A model generated the notes under the pieces. That model searched no databases and was not told where the DNA came from. It saw only the letters and a list, made by a program, of their open reading frames with translations. Shown piece after piece: positions 1 to 7,000 of a DNA stretch of 40,351 bases; position 1 is the stretch's first letter; every line of letters starts with the position of its first letter. Location: assembly GCA_023265025.1 (NCBI GenBank), contig JAHFUP010000044.1, positions 1 to 40,351 of the forward strand. The letters run 5' to 3'. The position numbers and the translations under genes were made by a program. This DNA comes from Acidimicrobiia bacterium. Its GTDB lineage: Bacteria; Actinomycetota; Acidimicrobiia; Acidimicrobiales; AC-14.

Positions 1-479
1 GGCGGGGCGGCCGCGGCCGGGCGCTGGATCGTCGGGGGCGGCGGCAGGCGGCGGGGCGGCATCGGCTGGCTGGGCGAGCCCGGCTCGGGCTGCTCGCTGG
101 CCGGGCGGCTGGTGATCAGGCGGTGCTCGGGGTCGGCGGGCCGCTCGTAGGGGACCTCCGGCTCCGGCGGGGCGGGCGGCACAGTCGGGGTGCCCCCGGT
201 GTCGGGTGCGGGCGCGTCGACCGGGCCCGGGCCGGGGCCGGCGGTGGCCGGGTCGGCCTTCTTGGCGCCACGGCCGCGGGCGGTGGGCTCGGGCGGCGAG
301 ACGTCGCGACGGAGGCCGTCACGGTCGGCCTTGCGGCGGACGCGGTCGGCCTGGGCGTCCTCGATGCTCGAGGAGTGACTCTTGACCCCAATGCCGAGCG
401 CGATGCAGAGATCGAGCGTCTCTTTGTTGGTGAGCCCCAATTCGCGGCCCAGCTCGTAGACCCTGATCCTCTGTGCCAA
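1..479 (-). CDS. infB: Translation initiation factor IF-2, N-terminal part (cut by window edge)
   Basis: The reading frame starts at a TTG at 479 and runs off the left edge, so only about 159 residues are visible. The N-terminus reads AQRIRVYELGRELGLTNKET, the small N-terminal helical domain typical of bacterial IF-2, with the conserved continuation LCIALGIGVKSHSSSIEDAQADRVRRKADRDG. After about residue 60 it becomes a Pro/Ala/Glu-rich linker, as in actinobacterial IF-2; the GTPase domain lies outside the window. A purine-rich stretch (GGGAAAGGACGG) lies about 10 nt upstream of the TTG. A GTG at 516 in the same frame is an alternative start but would add residues not conserved in the family. 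It follows nusA and ylxR, the usual nusA-infB operon order. IF-2 delivers initiator tRNA to the 30S subunit. Confidence 0.93.
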   Translation of the reverse strand, partial: MAQRIRVYELGRELGLTNKETLDLCIALGIGVKSHSSSIEDAQADRVRRKADRDGLRRDVSPPEPTARGRGAKKADPATAGPGPGPVDAPAPDTGGTPTVPPAPPEPEVPYERPADPEHRLITSRPASEQPEPGSPSQPMPPRRLPPPPTIQRPAAAAP

Positions 480-578
480 CTGGCGAATCCGTCCTTTCCC
501 GGCTCCCACCGGTCACTGCGTTCGTGGCGTCCCCGATTTGTGTCTCAGGCGACGTCTTCCCTGCGGCGGTCGGCCGCG

Positions 579-845
579 TCAGCTATCTAGTCTCCCACGC
601 TCGGCGAGGGTGGTCCTGAGGTCTTCCACAGCCCGTCCGTGAAGGGTGGTCCGCAAGGCCCGGTCGAACGCCCTGCGGCGCTCGGCGGCGTCGACGCACG
701 CCGGCGATCCGGCGCACAGCCACGCCCCCCGTCCGGGGTTCGTCCGTCCCACTGCGAGGCTTCCGCCCGGGCCGGCCACCACCCGAACCAGCTCGCCGGG
801 CGACGCCACCCTACGGCAGCCCACGCAGGTCCGCGCCGGGGCTAT
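579..845 (-). CDS. ylxR: YlxR (DUF448) family RNA-binding protein; probable non-standard ATA start
   Basis: The protein shows the YlxR hallmark ARTCVGCRRV at its N-terminus, then GRGAWLC and ACVDAAERRRAFDRALR, and ends at about 88 residues, the normal family length. YlxR is a small nucleoid/RNA-associated protein encoded between nusA and infB. The start is odd. The family usually begins about eight residues before TCxGC, and here that position is ATA at 845-843, overlapping the nusA stop as ATAG. No ATG, GTG or TTG lies in frame between this ATA and a GTG at about 965; the next one downstream is a GTG at 824 inside the CVGC motif. The in-frame ATG at 1007 would add 54 low-complexity residues read inside nusA. 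The gene is certain; the start is not. Confidence 0.82.
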   Translation of the reverse strand: MAPARTCVGCRRVASPGELVRVVAGPGGSLAVGRTNPGRGAWLCAGSPACVDAAERRRAFDRALRTTLHGRAVEDLRTTLAERGRLDS

Positions 846-2011
846 GCCGGACGCTCCCCGGCGGTCTCGGCCGGCGCCGGCGCCGCCCCGTCGCTCACGG
901 GCTCGGTCGGGGTGGCGTACTCCACCGCCGACACGCCCTCGCCGCCCTCCGCCGGCTGCCACACCATCTCGCCGGCGTCGTTGGTGACCCACTCCCCCTC
1001 GGCCCACTCCTCGCCGGCGTAGCTCGCCTCCTCCTCGGCCAGCTGGCTCTCGCTCTTGATGTCGACCCGCCAGCCGGTGAGGCGGGCGGCCAGGCGGGCG
1101 TTCTGACCCTCCTTGCCGATGGCCAGCGACAGCTGGTAGTCGGGGACGATCACCTCGGCGGTGCCGGTCTCCTCGTCGATGCGGACCTCTTTGACCTTCG
1201 CCGGCGACAGCGCCTTCATCACGAACTCCGAGGGGTCCTCCGAGAACGGGACGATGTCGACCTTCTCGCCCCGCAGCTCATTGACCACCATGCGCACCCG
1301 GGCCCCCCGGGCGCCCACGCAGGCGCCGACCGGGTCCACGTTGTGGTCGTTGGACCACACCGCGATCTTGGTGCGGTGACCGGGCTCACGGGCGACGGCC
1401 TTGAGCTCGACGACCCCGTCGGCGATCTCGGGCACCTCCAGCACGAACAGCTGCTTGATGAGGCCCGGGTGGGTGCGGCTGACGACGATCTGGGGGCCCT
1501 TGGTGGTCTTGCGGACCTCGACGATGTAGGCCTTCAGGCGGGCGCCGTGCTCGTAGCGCTCGTAGGGGACCTGCTCGGCCTGGGGCAGCAGGGCCTCGAC
1601 CCGGCCCAGGTCGAGCAGGGTGTAGCGCTGGTCGTTCTGCTGGATGATCCCGGTGACGATGTCGCCCTCGCGGCCGGCGTACTCCTCGTACTTCATCTCC
1701 CGCTCCGCCTCCCGGATGCGCTGGAGGATGACCTGCTTGGCCGTCTGGGCCGCGATGCGGCCGAAGTCGTCGGGGGTGTCCTCCCACTCGCGCACGACGT
1801 TGCCGTCGTCGTCCAGCTCCTGGGCGTAGACGTGCATCTCCCCGGTGTCGGGGTCGATGGTGACGAAGGCCTCCTCGGCCGCCTTGGGCATGCGCTTGTA
1901 GGCGGAAACCAGGGCGTTGGCCAGGGCTTCGAGGAGGGTGTCGACGGACACCCCCTTCTCGCGCTCGATTACCTGGAGGGCCTCCATGAGCTCGAAATTG
2001 GCTGCAGTCAT
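842..2011 (-). CDS. nusA: Transcription termination/antitermination factor NusA
   Basis: 389 residues from the ATG at 2011. The N-terminal RNA polymerase-binding domain ([19 protein letters not shown]) covers roughly residues 1-125. An S1 domain follows ([11 protein letters not shown], about 130-200), then KH1 ([19 protein letters not shown]) and KH2 ([19 protein letters not shown]). An acidic tail follows; the gene ends at a TAG at 844. It is the short actinobacterial form without the extra acidic repeats of enterobacteria. Its ATG overlaps the rimP stop as ATGA, so the two are translationally coupled. An in-frame start at 2062 lies inside rimP and is not needed. NusA binds elongating RNA polymerase and modulates pausing, termination and rRNA antitermination. 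Confidence 0.97.
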   Translation of the reverse strand: MTAANFELMEALQVIEREKGVSVDTLLEALANALVSAYKRMPKAAEEAFVTIDPDTGEMHVYAQELDDDGNVVREWEDTPDDFGRIAAQTAKQVILQRIREAEREMKYEEYAGREGDIVTGIIQQNDQRYTLLDLGRVEALLPQAEQVPYERYEHGARLKAYIVEVRKTTKGPQIVVSRTHPGLIKQLFVLEVPEIADGVVELKAVAREPGHRTKIAVWSNDHNVDPVGACVGARGARVRMVVNELRGEKVDIVPFSEDPSEFVMKALSPAKVKEVRIDEETGTAEVIVPDYQLSLAIGKEGQNARLAARLTGWRVDIKSESQLAEEEASYAGEEWAEGEWVTNDAGEMVWQPAEGGEGVSAVEYATPTEPVSDGAAPAPAETAGERPA

Positions 2012-2493
2012 GATGGGTGTCCGATCTTCTTGGCCGGCGACTTCTGGCCCCCGGCGGGCCACACGAACACTGTCCTCGCCTTCTCGATGTCGGCATGGGC
2101 GACGCGCCGACCCGCCACGACCACGCCGTCGTCATCGGCGTCCTCCAGGACGCCGGCCAGCCGGCGCTCGCCCTCCACGCCGGGACGCAGCTTGACCGCC
2201 ACCTCGGTGCCGACAAAGCGGACGAAGTGCTCGGGAGTGCGCAGCGGGCGCTCGATGCCCGGGCTGGAGACCTCCAGCGTCGTCCGCTCGCCCACCAGGT
2301 CGGTGGCGTCCAGCAGCTCGTTGACCAGGCGGGTGGCCTCGGTGACGGCTTCCAGATCCACGCCGGCGGGCCGGTCGACGGTCACCCGGAGGGTGCTGCC
2401 CTGGCGCTCGACGTCGACCAGCTCGAAGCCGTGCTCGCCGAGAGGCTGCTCGACCACGGCACGGACGCGTTCGTCTGCGTGTTGGTCGGTCAC
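2008..2493 (-). CDS. rimP: Ribosome maturation factor RimP
   Basis: 161 residues from a GTG at 2493, preceded by an excellent Shine-Dalgarno (AAAGGAGG, 7 nt spacing). The RimP core is clear: VRAVVEQPLGEHGFELVDVE, STLRVTVDRPAGVDLEAVTEATRLVNELLD, then LEVSSPGIERPLRTPEHF, the family signature. The C-terminal SH3-like domain ends in KKIGHPS. RimP assists late 30S subunit maturation. It is the first gene of the rimP-nusA-ylxR-infB operon; its TGA overlaps the nusA ATG. A longer frame to 2553 runs through the leader hairpin and is unlikely to be translated. Confidence 0.96.
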   Translation of the reverse strand: MTDQHADERVRAVVEQPLGEHGFELVDVERQGSTLRVTVDRPAGVDLEAVTEATRLVNELLDATDLVGERTTLEVSSPGIERPLRTPEHFVRFVGTEVAVKLRPGVEGERRLAGVLEDADDDGVVVAGRRVAHADIEKARTVFVWPAGGQKSPAKKIGHPS

Positions 2494-2509
2494 TCCTCTC
2501 CCTCCTTTG

Positions 2510-2542
2510 CTGGGCAAACAAAAGCGTGGGCACTGCCCACGC
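2510..2542 (-). terminator. Terminator-like leader hairpin upstream of rimP
   Basis: On the minus strand a perfect 8-bp stem (GCGTGGGC, loop AGT, GCCCACGC; 2542-2524) is followed directly by TTTTGTTTGCC, the form of an intrinsic terminator. It lies just upstream of the rimP Shine-Dalgarno, so it may end an upstream transcript or act as an attenuator for the rimP-nusA-infB operon. Conserved leader hairpins before rimP are known in other bacteria; equivalence here is inferred. Confidence 0.7.
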
Positions 2543-2759
2543 TCGGTCACCACCCAATGTCGACGACAGATTCAGGATCCAGCATAGCGCCGGCCGTCGC
2601 CGTAGAAGGCTCACCCGGGCCCGGATCGACCCCGGGCGACGACCGAGGACGCCCGCTCCGCGTACGACGATGGCTCGCTCGGGTGAGGGGTGATTGCCGT
2701 CGGCCGCTCCTGCCGCCGGAGGCGGCCACGTCGGCTGGCGGCTGAGAAGGGACAGCGAA

Positions 2760-2785
2760 CTCGGCGAGCAAGCTCCGCGTGCGAG
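2760..2785. repeat. Palindromic intergenic element, copy A
   Basis: One of three 26-nt related imperfect palindromes in this window (others at 13491 and 16112). It begins CTCGGCGAGCAAGCTCC and ends in GTGCGAG. It lies just downstream of the stop codon of the beta-helix gene. The stem has one mismatch relative to the other copies. Confidence 0.65.
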
Positions 2786-2792
2786 ACGGAAC

Positions 2793-3755
2793 CTACGGGT
2801 TGAACACACACGGCGGCGTGCCGGTGCCCCCCAGGTTGCCGTGCCACTGGTTGGTGCCGCAGGTCGGCTGCCCGTCGCGCAGATCGGACGACGTGTTGCC
2901 GAAGGAGACGTTGCGCAGGATCTGATTGCCCGCCGGCGCCGGGAAGCTGCCCGCCGCGGCCCGCACGAAGATGCCCTGGCCCCGGTTCCCCCGGACGTTG
3001 TTGCCCTCGATCACGTTGTCGTTCCCGCCGGCGAAGACCGTGATGCCGTCCAGGGCGTTGAAGAGCACCTGATTGGACCGGATCTGGTTCCGGCTGCCGC
3101 CGGCGAACACCTCGATCCCGTAGATGCCGCTGTTGGTCACCTGGTTGTTGGTGATGACGTTGTCGTTGGAGGCGACCCGGCCGGCGTTCTCGATGCGGAT
3201 GCCGGCGGTGTTCGAGGCCGACTGGTTGTTGTCGGTCACCCTGTTGCCGTCGATCACGTTGAAGTTGGCGGTGATCATCCCGATGCCGTCGTAGGGCCCG
3301 TTGTTGCGGACCTCGTTGTTGAGGACACGGTTCCGGTCGCTGGAGAACAGCGCGATCCCGTCGCCGAAGTTGGCCCCGCTGCCCCGGTTGTCGACCACCT
3401 TCATGCTGACGACGGTGTTCGCCGACCCGCCCAGGACGGCGACGCCGGCGTCGAAGAGCGTGACTGTGCCGTTCTTGACCGTGACGCCGGTGCGGCCGTC
3501 CAGGGTGATGCCGGCGTCCTCGCCGGCGCCGGGGTTGCCGGAGATGGTGAACCCGTTGAGGTCGAGGGTGATGTTGCTGGCCCCGATCGTGAGCCCGGTG
3601 GCGCAGGGCCCGACGTTGGCGTCGAGCACGGTGGTGACGAGGATCGTCTGCCCGCAGGTGACATGGACGGCGCCGGCCGGCGACGCCAGCCCGACCAGCC
3701 CGAGCGACAGAAGGAGGACCGAGCCCGCCAATGCCAGGAATCGCCGTGTGGTCAT
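2793..3755 (-). CDS. Secreted right-handed parallel beta-helix (NosD/PbH1-type) protein
   Basis: 320 residues from the ATG at 3755, with AAAGGGG 5 nt upstream; a GTG two codons earlier is an alternative. A clear signal peptide (RRFLALAGSVLLLSLGLVGL, then ASPAGA) is followed by a mature protein made of repeated Asn/Gly/Ile/Val-rich strands such as NTVVSMKVVDNRG, NRVLNNEVRNNG, NVIDGNRVTDNN, NVITNNQVTNSG, NQIRSNQVLFN and NVIEGNNVRGN. These are the PbH1 repeats of parallel beta-helix proteins. The family includes polysaccharide lyases, epimerases and NosD-like proteins; no catalytic residues can be assigned, so the substrate is unknown. A single gene, it ends next to palindromic element A and belongs to the accessory block between rimP and ispG. 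Confidence 0.85.
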   Translation of the reverse strand: MTTRRFLALAGSVLLLSLGLVGLASPAGAVHVTCGQTILVTTVLDANVGPCATGLTIGASNITLDLNGFTISGNPGAGEDAGITLDGRTGVTVKNGTVTLFDAGVAVLGGSANTVVSMKVVDNRGSGANFGDGIALFSSDRNRVLNNEVRNNGPYDGIGMITANFNVIDGNRVTDNNQSASNTAGIRIENAGRVASNDNVITNNQVTNSGIYGIEVFAGGSRNQIRSNQVLFNALDGITVFAGGNDNVIEGNNVRGNRGQGIFVRAAAGSFPAPAGNQILRNVSFGNTSSDLRDGQPTCGTNQWHGNLGGTGTPPCVFNP

Positions 3756-3788
3756 GACCACCCCTTTCGCCGGAGTGGCCGCATTCTG

Positions 3789-4499
3789 TCACCGCCGGAA
3801 GGAGATCACCCGGAACGACTCGGCGTACCGGTACCCGTGGGCCTCGCCGGCGGCCGCCATGCGCTGGGCCACGAACGGCCCGACGTCCCGATCCCCGAGC
3901 TGGCTGGCGTGGGCCCGCAGGGCGGCCACCTTGCGGTCGAAGCCGGCGCTCACGTCGACCACCGTCGGGCCGGCGCCCGGCCCGACCAGCCACACCTCCT
4001 CCAGCTCCCGCCACGGCTGGAGGCCCTCGTCGCGGATCAGCTCGGGGAAGATGGCGGCCGTCGTCCCGCCGGTCATGGTGATGTCGAGGGTGGCGACGCC
4101 GGTGGCGCGGTGGTCGGGATGGTTCACGAACCGCTCGGTCGGCAGGATCTCGGGGTCGATGGCCACCAGCCGGTGGGGCCGGTGGATGCGGAACTGCCGG
4201 GCGATGTCGAGGCGCAGCCGGCGGGGGTCGGCCCACGCCAGCTCGCTGTCCATGTACCGGAGGAAGGTCACGTCGGTCACGCCGCACACCGCCGCCGCGG
4301 CCCGGGCCTCGGCCTCCCGGACACGGCCGAACGCCTCGGGGTCGACGTCGACGTCCTGGCTGCCCTTCTGGCCCGACGTCACGATCACGTACCGGACGTC
4401 CCAGCCCTCGTCCACCCAGCACGCAATCGTGGCGCCGCAGCCGAACTCGATGTCGTCGGGGTGGGCGCCGACGACCAGCGCCCGCCGCGGTTCAGTCAG
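3789..4499 (-). CDS. PIG-L/LmbE-family zinc-dependent deacetylase, probable CTG start
   Basis: Starting from CTG at 4499 the protein has 236 residues and begins TEPRRALVVGAHPDDIEFGC. The AHPDD motif (residues 12-16) supplies zinc ligands in the PIG-L family (GlcNAc-PI deacetylase, MshB, LmbE-like). NHPDHRATG near residue 126 supplies the later zinc-binding His. The first ATG/GTG/TTG in frame is a GTG at 4415, which would delete the AHPDD motif, and an in-frame TGA lies a short way upstream of the CTG. GGGAG precedes the CTG by about 4 nt, and the CTG overlaps the end of the upstream antitoxin-like gene, suggesting coupled translation. The likely reaction is hydrolysis of an N-acetyl group from an amino sugar; the substrate is unknown. 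Confidence 0.85.
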   Translation of the reverse strand: MTEPRRALVVGAHPDDIEFGCGATIACWVDEGWDVRYVIVTSGQKGSQDVDVDPEAFGRVREAEARAAAAVCGVTDVTFLRYMDSELAWADPRRLRLDIARQFRIHRPHRLVAIDPEILPTERFVNHPDHRATGVATLDITMTGGTTAAIFPELIRDEGLQPWRELEEVWLVGPGAGPTVVDVSAGFDRKVAALRAHASQLGDRDVGPFVAQRMAAAGEAHGYRYAESFRVISFRR

Positions 4500-4770
4500 G
4501 GTTCTCCCAGTCGACGTCGGGAGCGTCCCTCAGCGGCCGGCGGACCAGGGTCTCCGGATGCTCGGCGGCGTGCCGCATGGCGGCCACGATCTCCGGGTGG
4601 TCCAGGAGTCGGAGCACATGTGTCGGTACGACGGTCGCCGGCGTGAACGTCATCGTCCCGTCCGGGTCGGTCCGAACCAGATACCGGCGGTCGGTGCTAC
4701 GCCCCACCTTGGAGAGGTACACCCGCCGACGCTCATCAAGCTCGACCAGGACGTCCTCGGTAGTACTCAT
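4492..4770 (-). CDS. Small antitoxin-like protein, divergent to a RelE/ParE-like toxin
   Basis: 92 residues from ATG at 4770. The N-terminal half (VLVELDERRRVYLSKVGRS, then RRYLVRTDPDGTMTFTPATV) looks like a short beta-rich DNA-binding domain of the AbrB/MazE kind, although I cannot assign it firmly. The C-terminus (LRLLDHPEIVAAMRHAAEHP, ending in DWENPD) is helical and acidic, as in antitoxins that wrap a toxin. A TANNNT box (TACCCT, 4783-4778) lies 7 nt from the ATG and there is no Shine-Dalgarno, suggesting a leaderless mRNA. It overlaps the PIG-L gene downstream and faces away from the toxin-like gene at 4861. Confidence 0.6.
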   Translation of the reverse strand: MSTTEDVLVELDERRRVYLSKVGRSTDRRYLVRTDPDGTMTFTPATVVPTHVLRLLDHPEIVAAMRHAAEHPETLVRRPLRDAPDVDWENPD

Positions 4771-4787
4771 GTCCCGAAGGGTACCAC

Positions 4788-4834
4788 GGCACGGCCCTTT
4801 TAGGTCCAATAGGGCAGGAGCTAGTAGCCGTGCC
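4788..4834. promoter_or_regulatory. Divergent promoter region with inverted repeat operator candidate
   Basis: Between the divergent antitoxin-like and toxin-like genes lies an 8-bp inverted repeat, GGCACGGC (4788-4795) and GCCGTGCC (4827-4834). A TATATT box at 4849-4854 is followed 6 nt later by the toxin ATG, the spacing of a leaderless actinobacterial transcript. The minus strand has TACCCT at 4783-4778. The repeat lies between both -10 candidates, where an autoregulating antitoxin could bind. Confidence 0.45.
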
Positions 4835-4860
4835 GGCCTTACACAGAGTATATTGAAGGG

Positions 4861-5136
4861 ATGTGGGAAGTCCTCTTTGAGCCCGCCGCCGACGCAGCGA
4901 TGACGGCGCTTGAGCAGGAACCGTCGGCCGCTGCATTGGTCCATCGCCTCAATGCGGCGCTCCGGGCGCTCGCCATGAGTCCGGGTGACGCTCGCTTCCG
5001 CAGACGCTCGTACGCCCCGGTCGGCCACATGTGGGGGTTCCTCGTCCGCTGGCGCGACGATGACCGGCTCCTCATCTGGAAGTACGGCCCCAACGACGGT
5101 CAACTGACGATCCGGTACATCGGGCCGGACCTGTAG
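4861..5136 (+). CDS. RelE/ParE-superfamily toxin-like protein
   Basis: 91 residues. The pattern MWEVLFEPAADAAMTALEQE, followed by two amphipathic helices, then RRRSYAPVGHMWGFLVRWRDDDRLLIWKY and a C-terminal strand TIRYIGPDL, matches the short RelE/ParE fold: beta strand, helical hairpin, then a four-stranded sheet rich in Arg/Lys/Tyr. RelE-type toxins cleave mRNA on the ribosome and ParE-type toxins act on gyrase; the sequence does not decide between them. The ATG is 6 nt after a TATATT box, consistent with a leaderless transcript. It is divergent from the antitoxin-like gene, whereas most type II pairs are co-directional. An isolated RelE-like protein is the alternative. Confidence 0.65.
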   Translation: MWEVLFEPAADAAMTALEQEPSAAALVHRLNAALRALAMSPGDARFRRRSYAPVGHMWGFLVRWRDDDRLLIWKYGPNDGQLTIRYIGPDL

Positions 5137-5161
5137 CGCCGCGAAGCGGCATGCTGGGCGG

Positions 5162-7000
5162 ATGGATCAGCCGACGCCGCGGGAGGAGGTGCTCGCCAAC
5201 CTCCGCGGCGTCGGTCTGGTGGTCAAGGCCGCCCCTGGGCTGGCCCTCGCCCTGCTGGCGTTGACGGCGGTCTCCGGCGGGGCGCCGGCGCTGGCGGTGG
5301 GCGCCACCGGGCGGTTCTTGTCCCAGCTCCCCGAGGCCGTGCGCCAGGGCGGCGACTCGCTGCCGGGCCGCGAGGTCCGCTCGGCGCTCCTCCTCATCGC
5401 CGGCGCCGTCTTCCTCAGCCAGCTGGTCGGCCCGCTCCAGCAGGCGGTGCTGTTCGGCCTCCAGCGGAAGTTCGAGGCCTACCTGTCCCGCCGGCTGATG
5501 CGCGCGACGGTCGCCCTGCCCGGCCTGGCCTACTTCGAGGATCCGGCCTTCCGGGACGAGCTGGCCGTCGCCCACTGGATCGGGTACGGACCGGTCCACA
5601 CCCTGCAGTTCCTCAGCCAGGTGCTCCAGCAGGCCACCCAGCTGCTGGCCATGGCCGCGGTCGCCGCCACCTTCGCCGGCTGGGTGCCTCTGGTCGTCCT
5701 GGCCTCGGCCATCCCGGGCGGGCTGGCGTCGTGGCGGTTCGAGTCGATCACCGGCCTGGCCCGCTGGCGCCGGTCGGAGGACACCCGCCGGGCCGACTAC
5801 TACCGCAACCTGGCCGTCACCCGGGAGCCGGGCAAGGAGCTGCGCATCTTCTCGCTGCCGGGCTGGGCCAAGGCCCGCCAGTCCCGCCACTGGCTGGCCG
5901 GCGTGAAAGAGATGTTGGCCCTGCGGCGCAAGGGCCTCATCGCCGTCCTGTGGCTCCACGCCCTGGCTGTCGCCGGCCTGGCGTTCACCTACGTCGTCAT
6001 GCTGCGCAGCACCATCGACGGCGACACCGCGGTCGGGCGCTTCACGGCCGCCTCGATCGCCACCGTCGGCCTGTCGACTGCGGTCGTGATGCTCTTCCGC
6101 GAGGCATCACGCGCCCGGCGGAGCAGCTTCTACATGCCCTCGGCCATGCGGGTCCTGGGACTGGCCAAGGCCGACCCCCGCCTCGACGTCGCCGGCACCC
6201 GCCCGGCCCGCCAGCCGGCCCGCACCGGCATCCGCTTCGAGGGGGTCAGCTTCGTCTACCCGGGCACCCAACGCCGGGTCCTCGACCAGCTCGACCTCGA
6301 CATCGACGCCGGCACCTCCATCGCCCTCGTCGGCGAGAACGGCGCCGGCAAGACCACCCTCATCAAGCTCCTCTGCCGCTTCTACGACCCCACCGAGGGC
6401 CGGATCACCGTCGACGGCGTCGACGTCCGCGACCTCGACCTGGACGACTACCGCTCCCGGCTGGCGGTCATCTTCCAGGACTTCGTGCACTACCAGCTGC
6501 CGGCCAGAGACAACGTGGGCTTCGGCGCCCTGGAGTCGGCCGGCGACGAGTCGGTGCTGCGCCGGGCCGCGGCCCGGGTGGGCATCCTGGAGCAGCTCGA
6601 AGCCCTCCCCGACGGCTGGGACACGCCGCTGGCCCGGGAGTTCGGCGGCGTCGACCTGTCCGGCGGCGAGTGGCAGCGGGTCGCCCTGGCCCGGGCCATG
6701 ATGGGCCAGATCGGCCGCGACGCCGACCTGCTCGTCCTCGACGAGCCCACCGCCAGCCTCGACGTGCGGGTCGAGAACGAGCTCTACGGCCACTTCGCCG
6801 AGCTCAGCCGGGGCCGCACGACCCTGCTCGTCTCCCACCGGTTCTCGACCGTCCGCATGGCCGGCAGAATCGTCCTCCTCGCCGGCGGCCGGGTGGTCGA
6901 GGACGGCAGCCATGAGGCGCTCGTCGCCGCCGGCGGCCGCTACGCCGAGCTGTACGAGATCCAGGCGTCGCACTACCGCCTGACCGGGAGCCTGGAGTGA
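5162..7000 (+). CDS. ABC exporter, fused permease and ATPase (first of pair)
   Basis: 612 residues. About 340 residues of hydrophobic and coupling helices form the type IV exporter membrane domain. The ATPase domain has Walker A GENGAGKTT (near residue 391), Q-loop VIFQDF, signature DLSGGEWQRVALARA (near 498), Walker B LLVLDEPTASLD (near 523) and H-loop SHRFSTV. All catalytic residues, including the Walker B Glu, are present. The motif FQDFVHYQLPARDNVGFG resembles a subfamily often seen in actinobacterial peptide-export clusters, but no precursor peptide is seen nearby. The stop overlaps the GTG of the next exporter (GTGA), so the two half-transporters are probably made together and may form a heterodimer. 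Substrate unknown. Confidence 0.92.
   Translation: MDQPTPREEVLANLRGVGLVVKAAPGLALALLALTAVSGGAPALAVGATGRFLSQLPEAVRQGGDSLPGREVRSALLLIAGAVFLSQLVGPLQQAVLFGLQRKFEAYLSRRLMRATVALPGLAYFEDPAFRDELAVAHWIGYGPVHTLQFLSQVLQQATQLLAMAAVAATFAGWVPLVVLASAIPGGLASWRFESITGLARWRRSEDTRRADYYRNLAVTREPGKELRIFSLPGWAKARQSRHWLAGVKEMLALRRKGLIAVLWLHALAVAGLAFTYVVMLRSTIDGDTAVGRFTAASIATVGLSTAVVMLFREASRARRSSFYMPSAMRVLGLAKADPRLDVAGTRPARQPARTGIRFEGVSFVYPGTQRRVLDQLDLDIDAGTSIALVGENGAGKTTLIKLLCRFYDPTEGRITVDGVDVRDLDLDDYRSRLAVIFQDFVHYQLPARDNVGFGALESAGDESVLRRAAARVGILEQLEALPDGWDTPLAREFGGVDLSGGEWQRVALARAMMGQIGRDADLLVLDEPTASLDVRVENELYGHFAELSRGRTTLLVSHRFSTVRMAGRIVLLAGGRVVEDGSHEALVAAGGRYAELYEIQASHYRLTGSLE

Noticed and set aside
2611-4422. Long minus-strand frame of about 600 residues
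   Set aside because: Arg/Pro/Gly-rich shadow frame over the beta-helix and PIG-L genes, a usual product of high GC.
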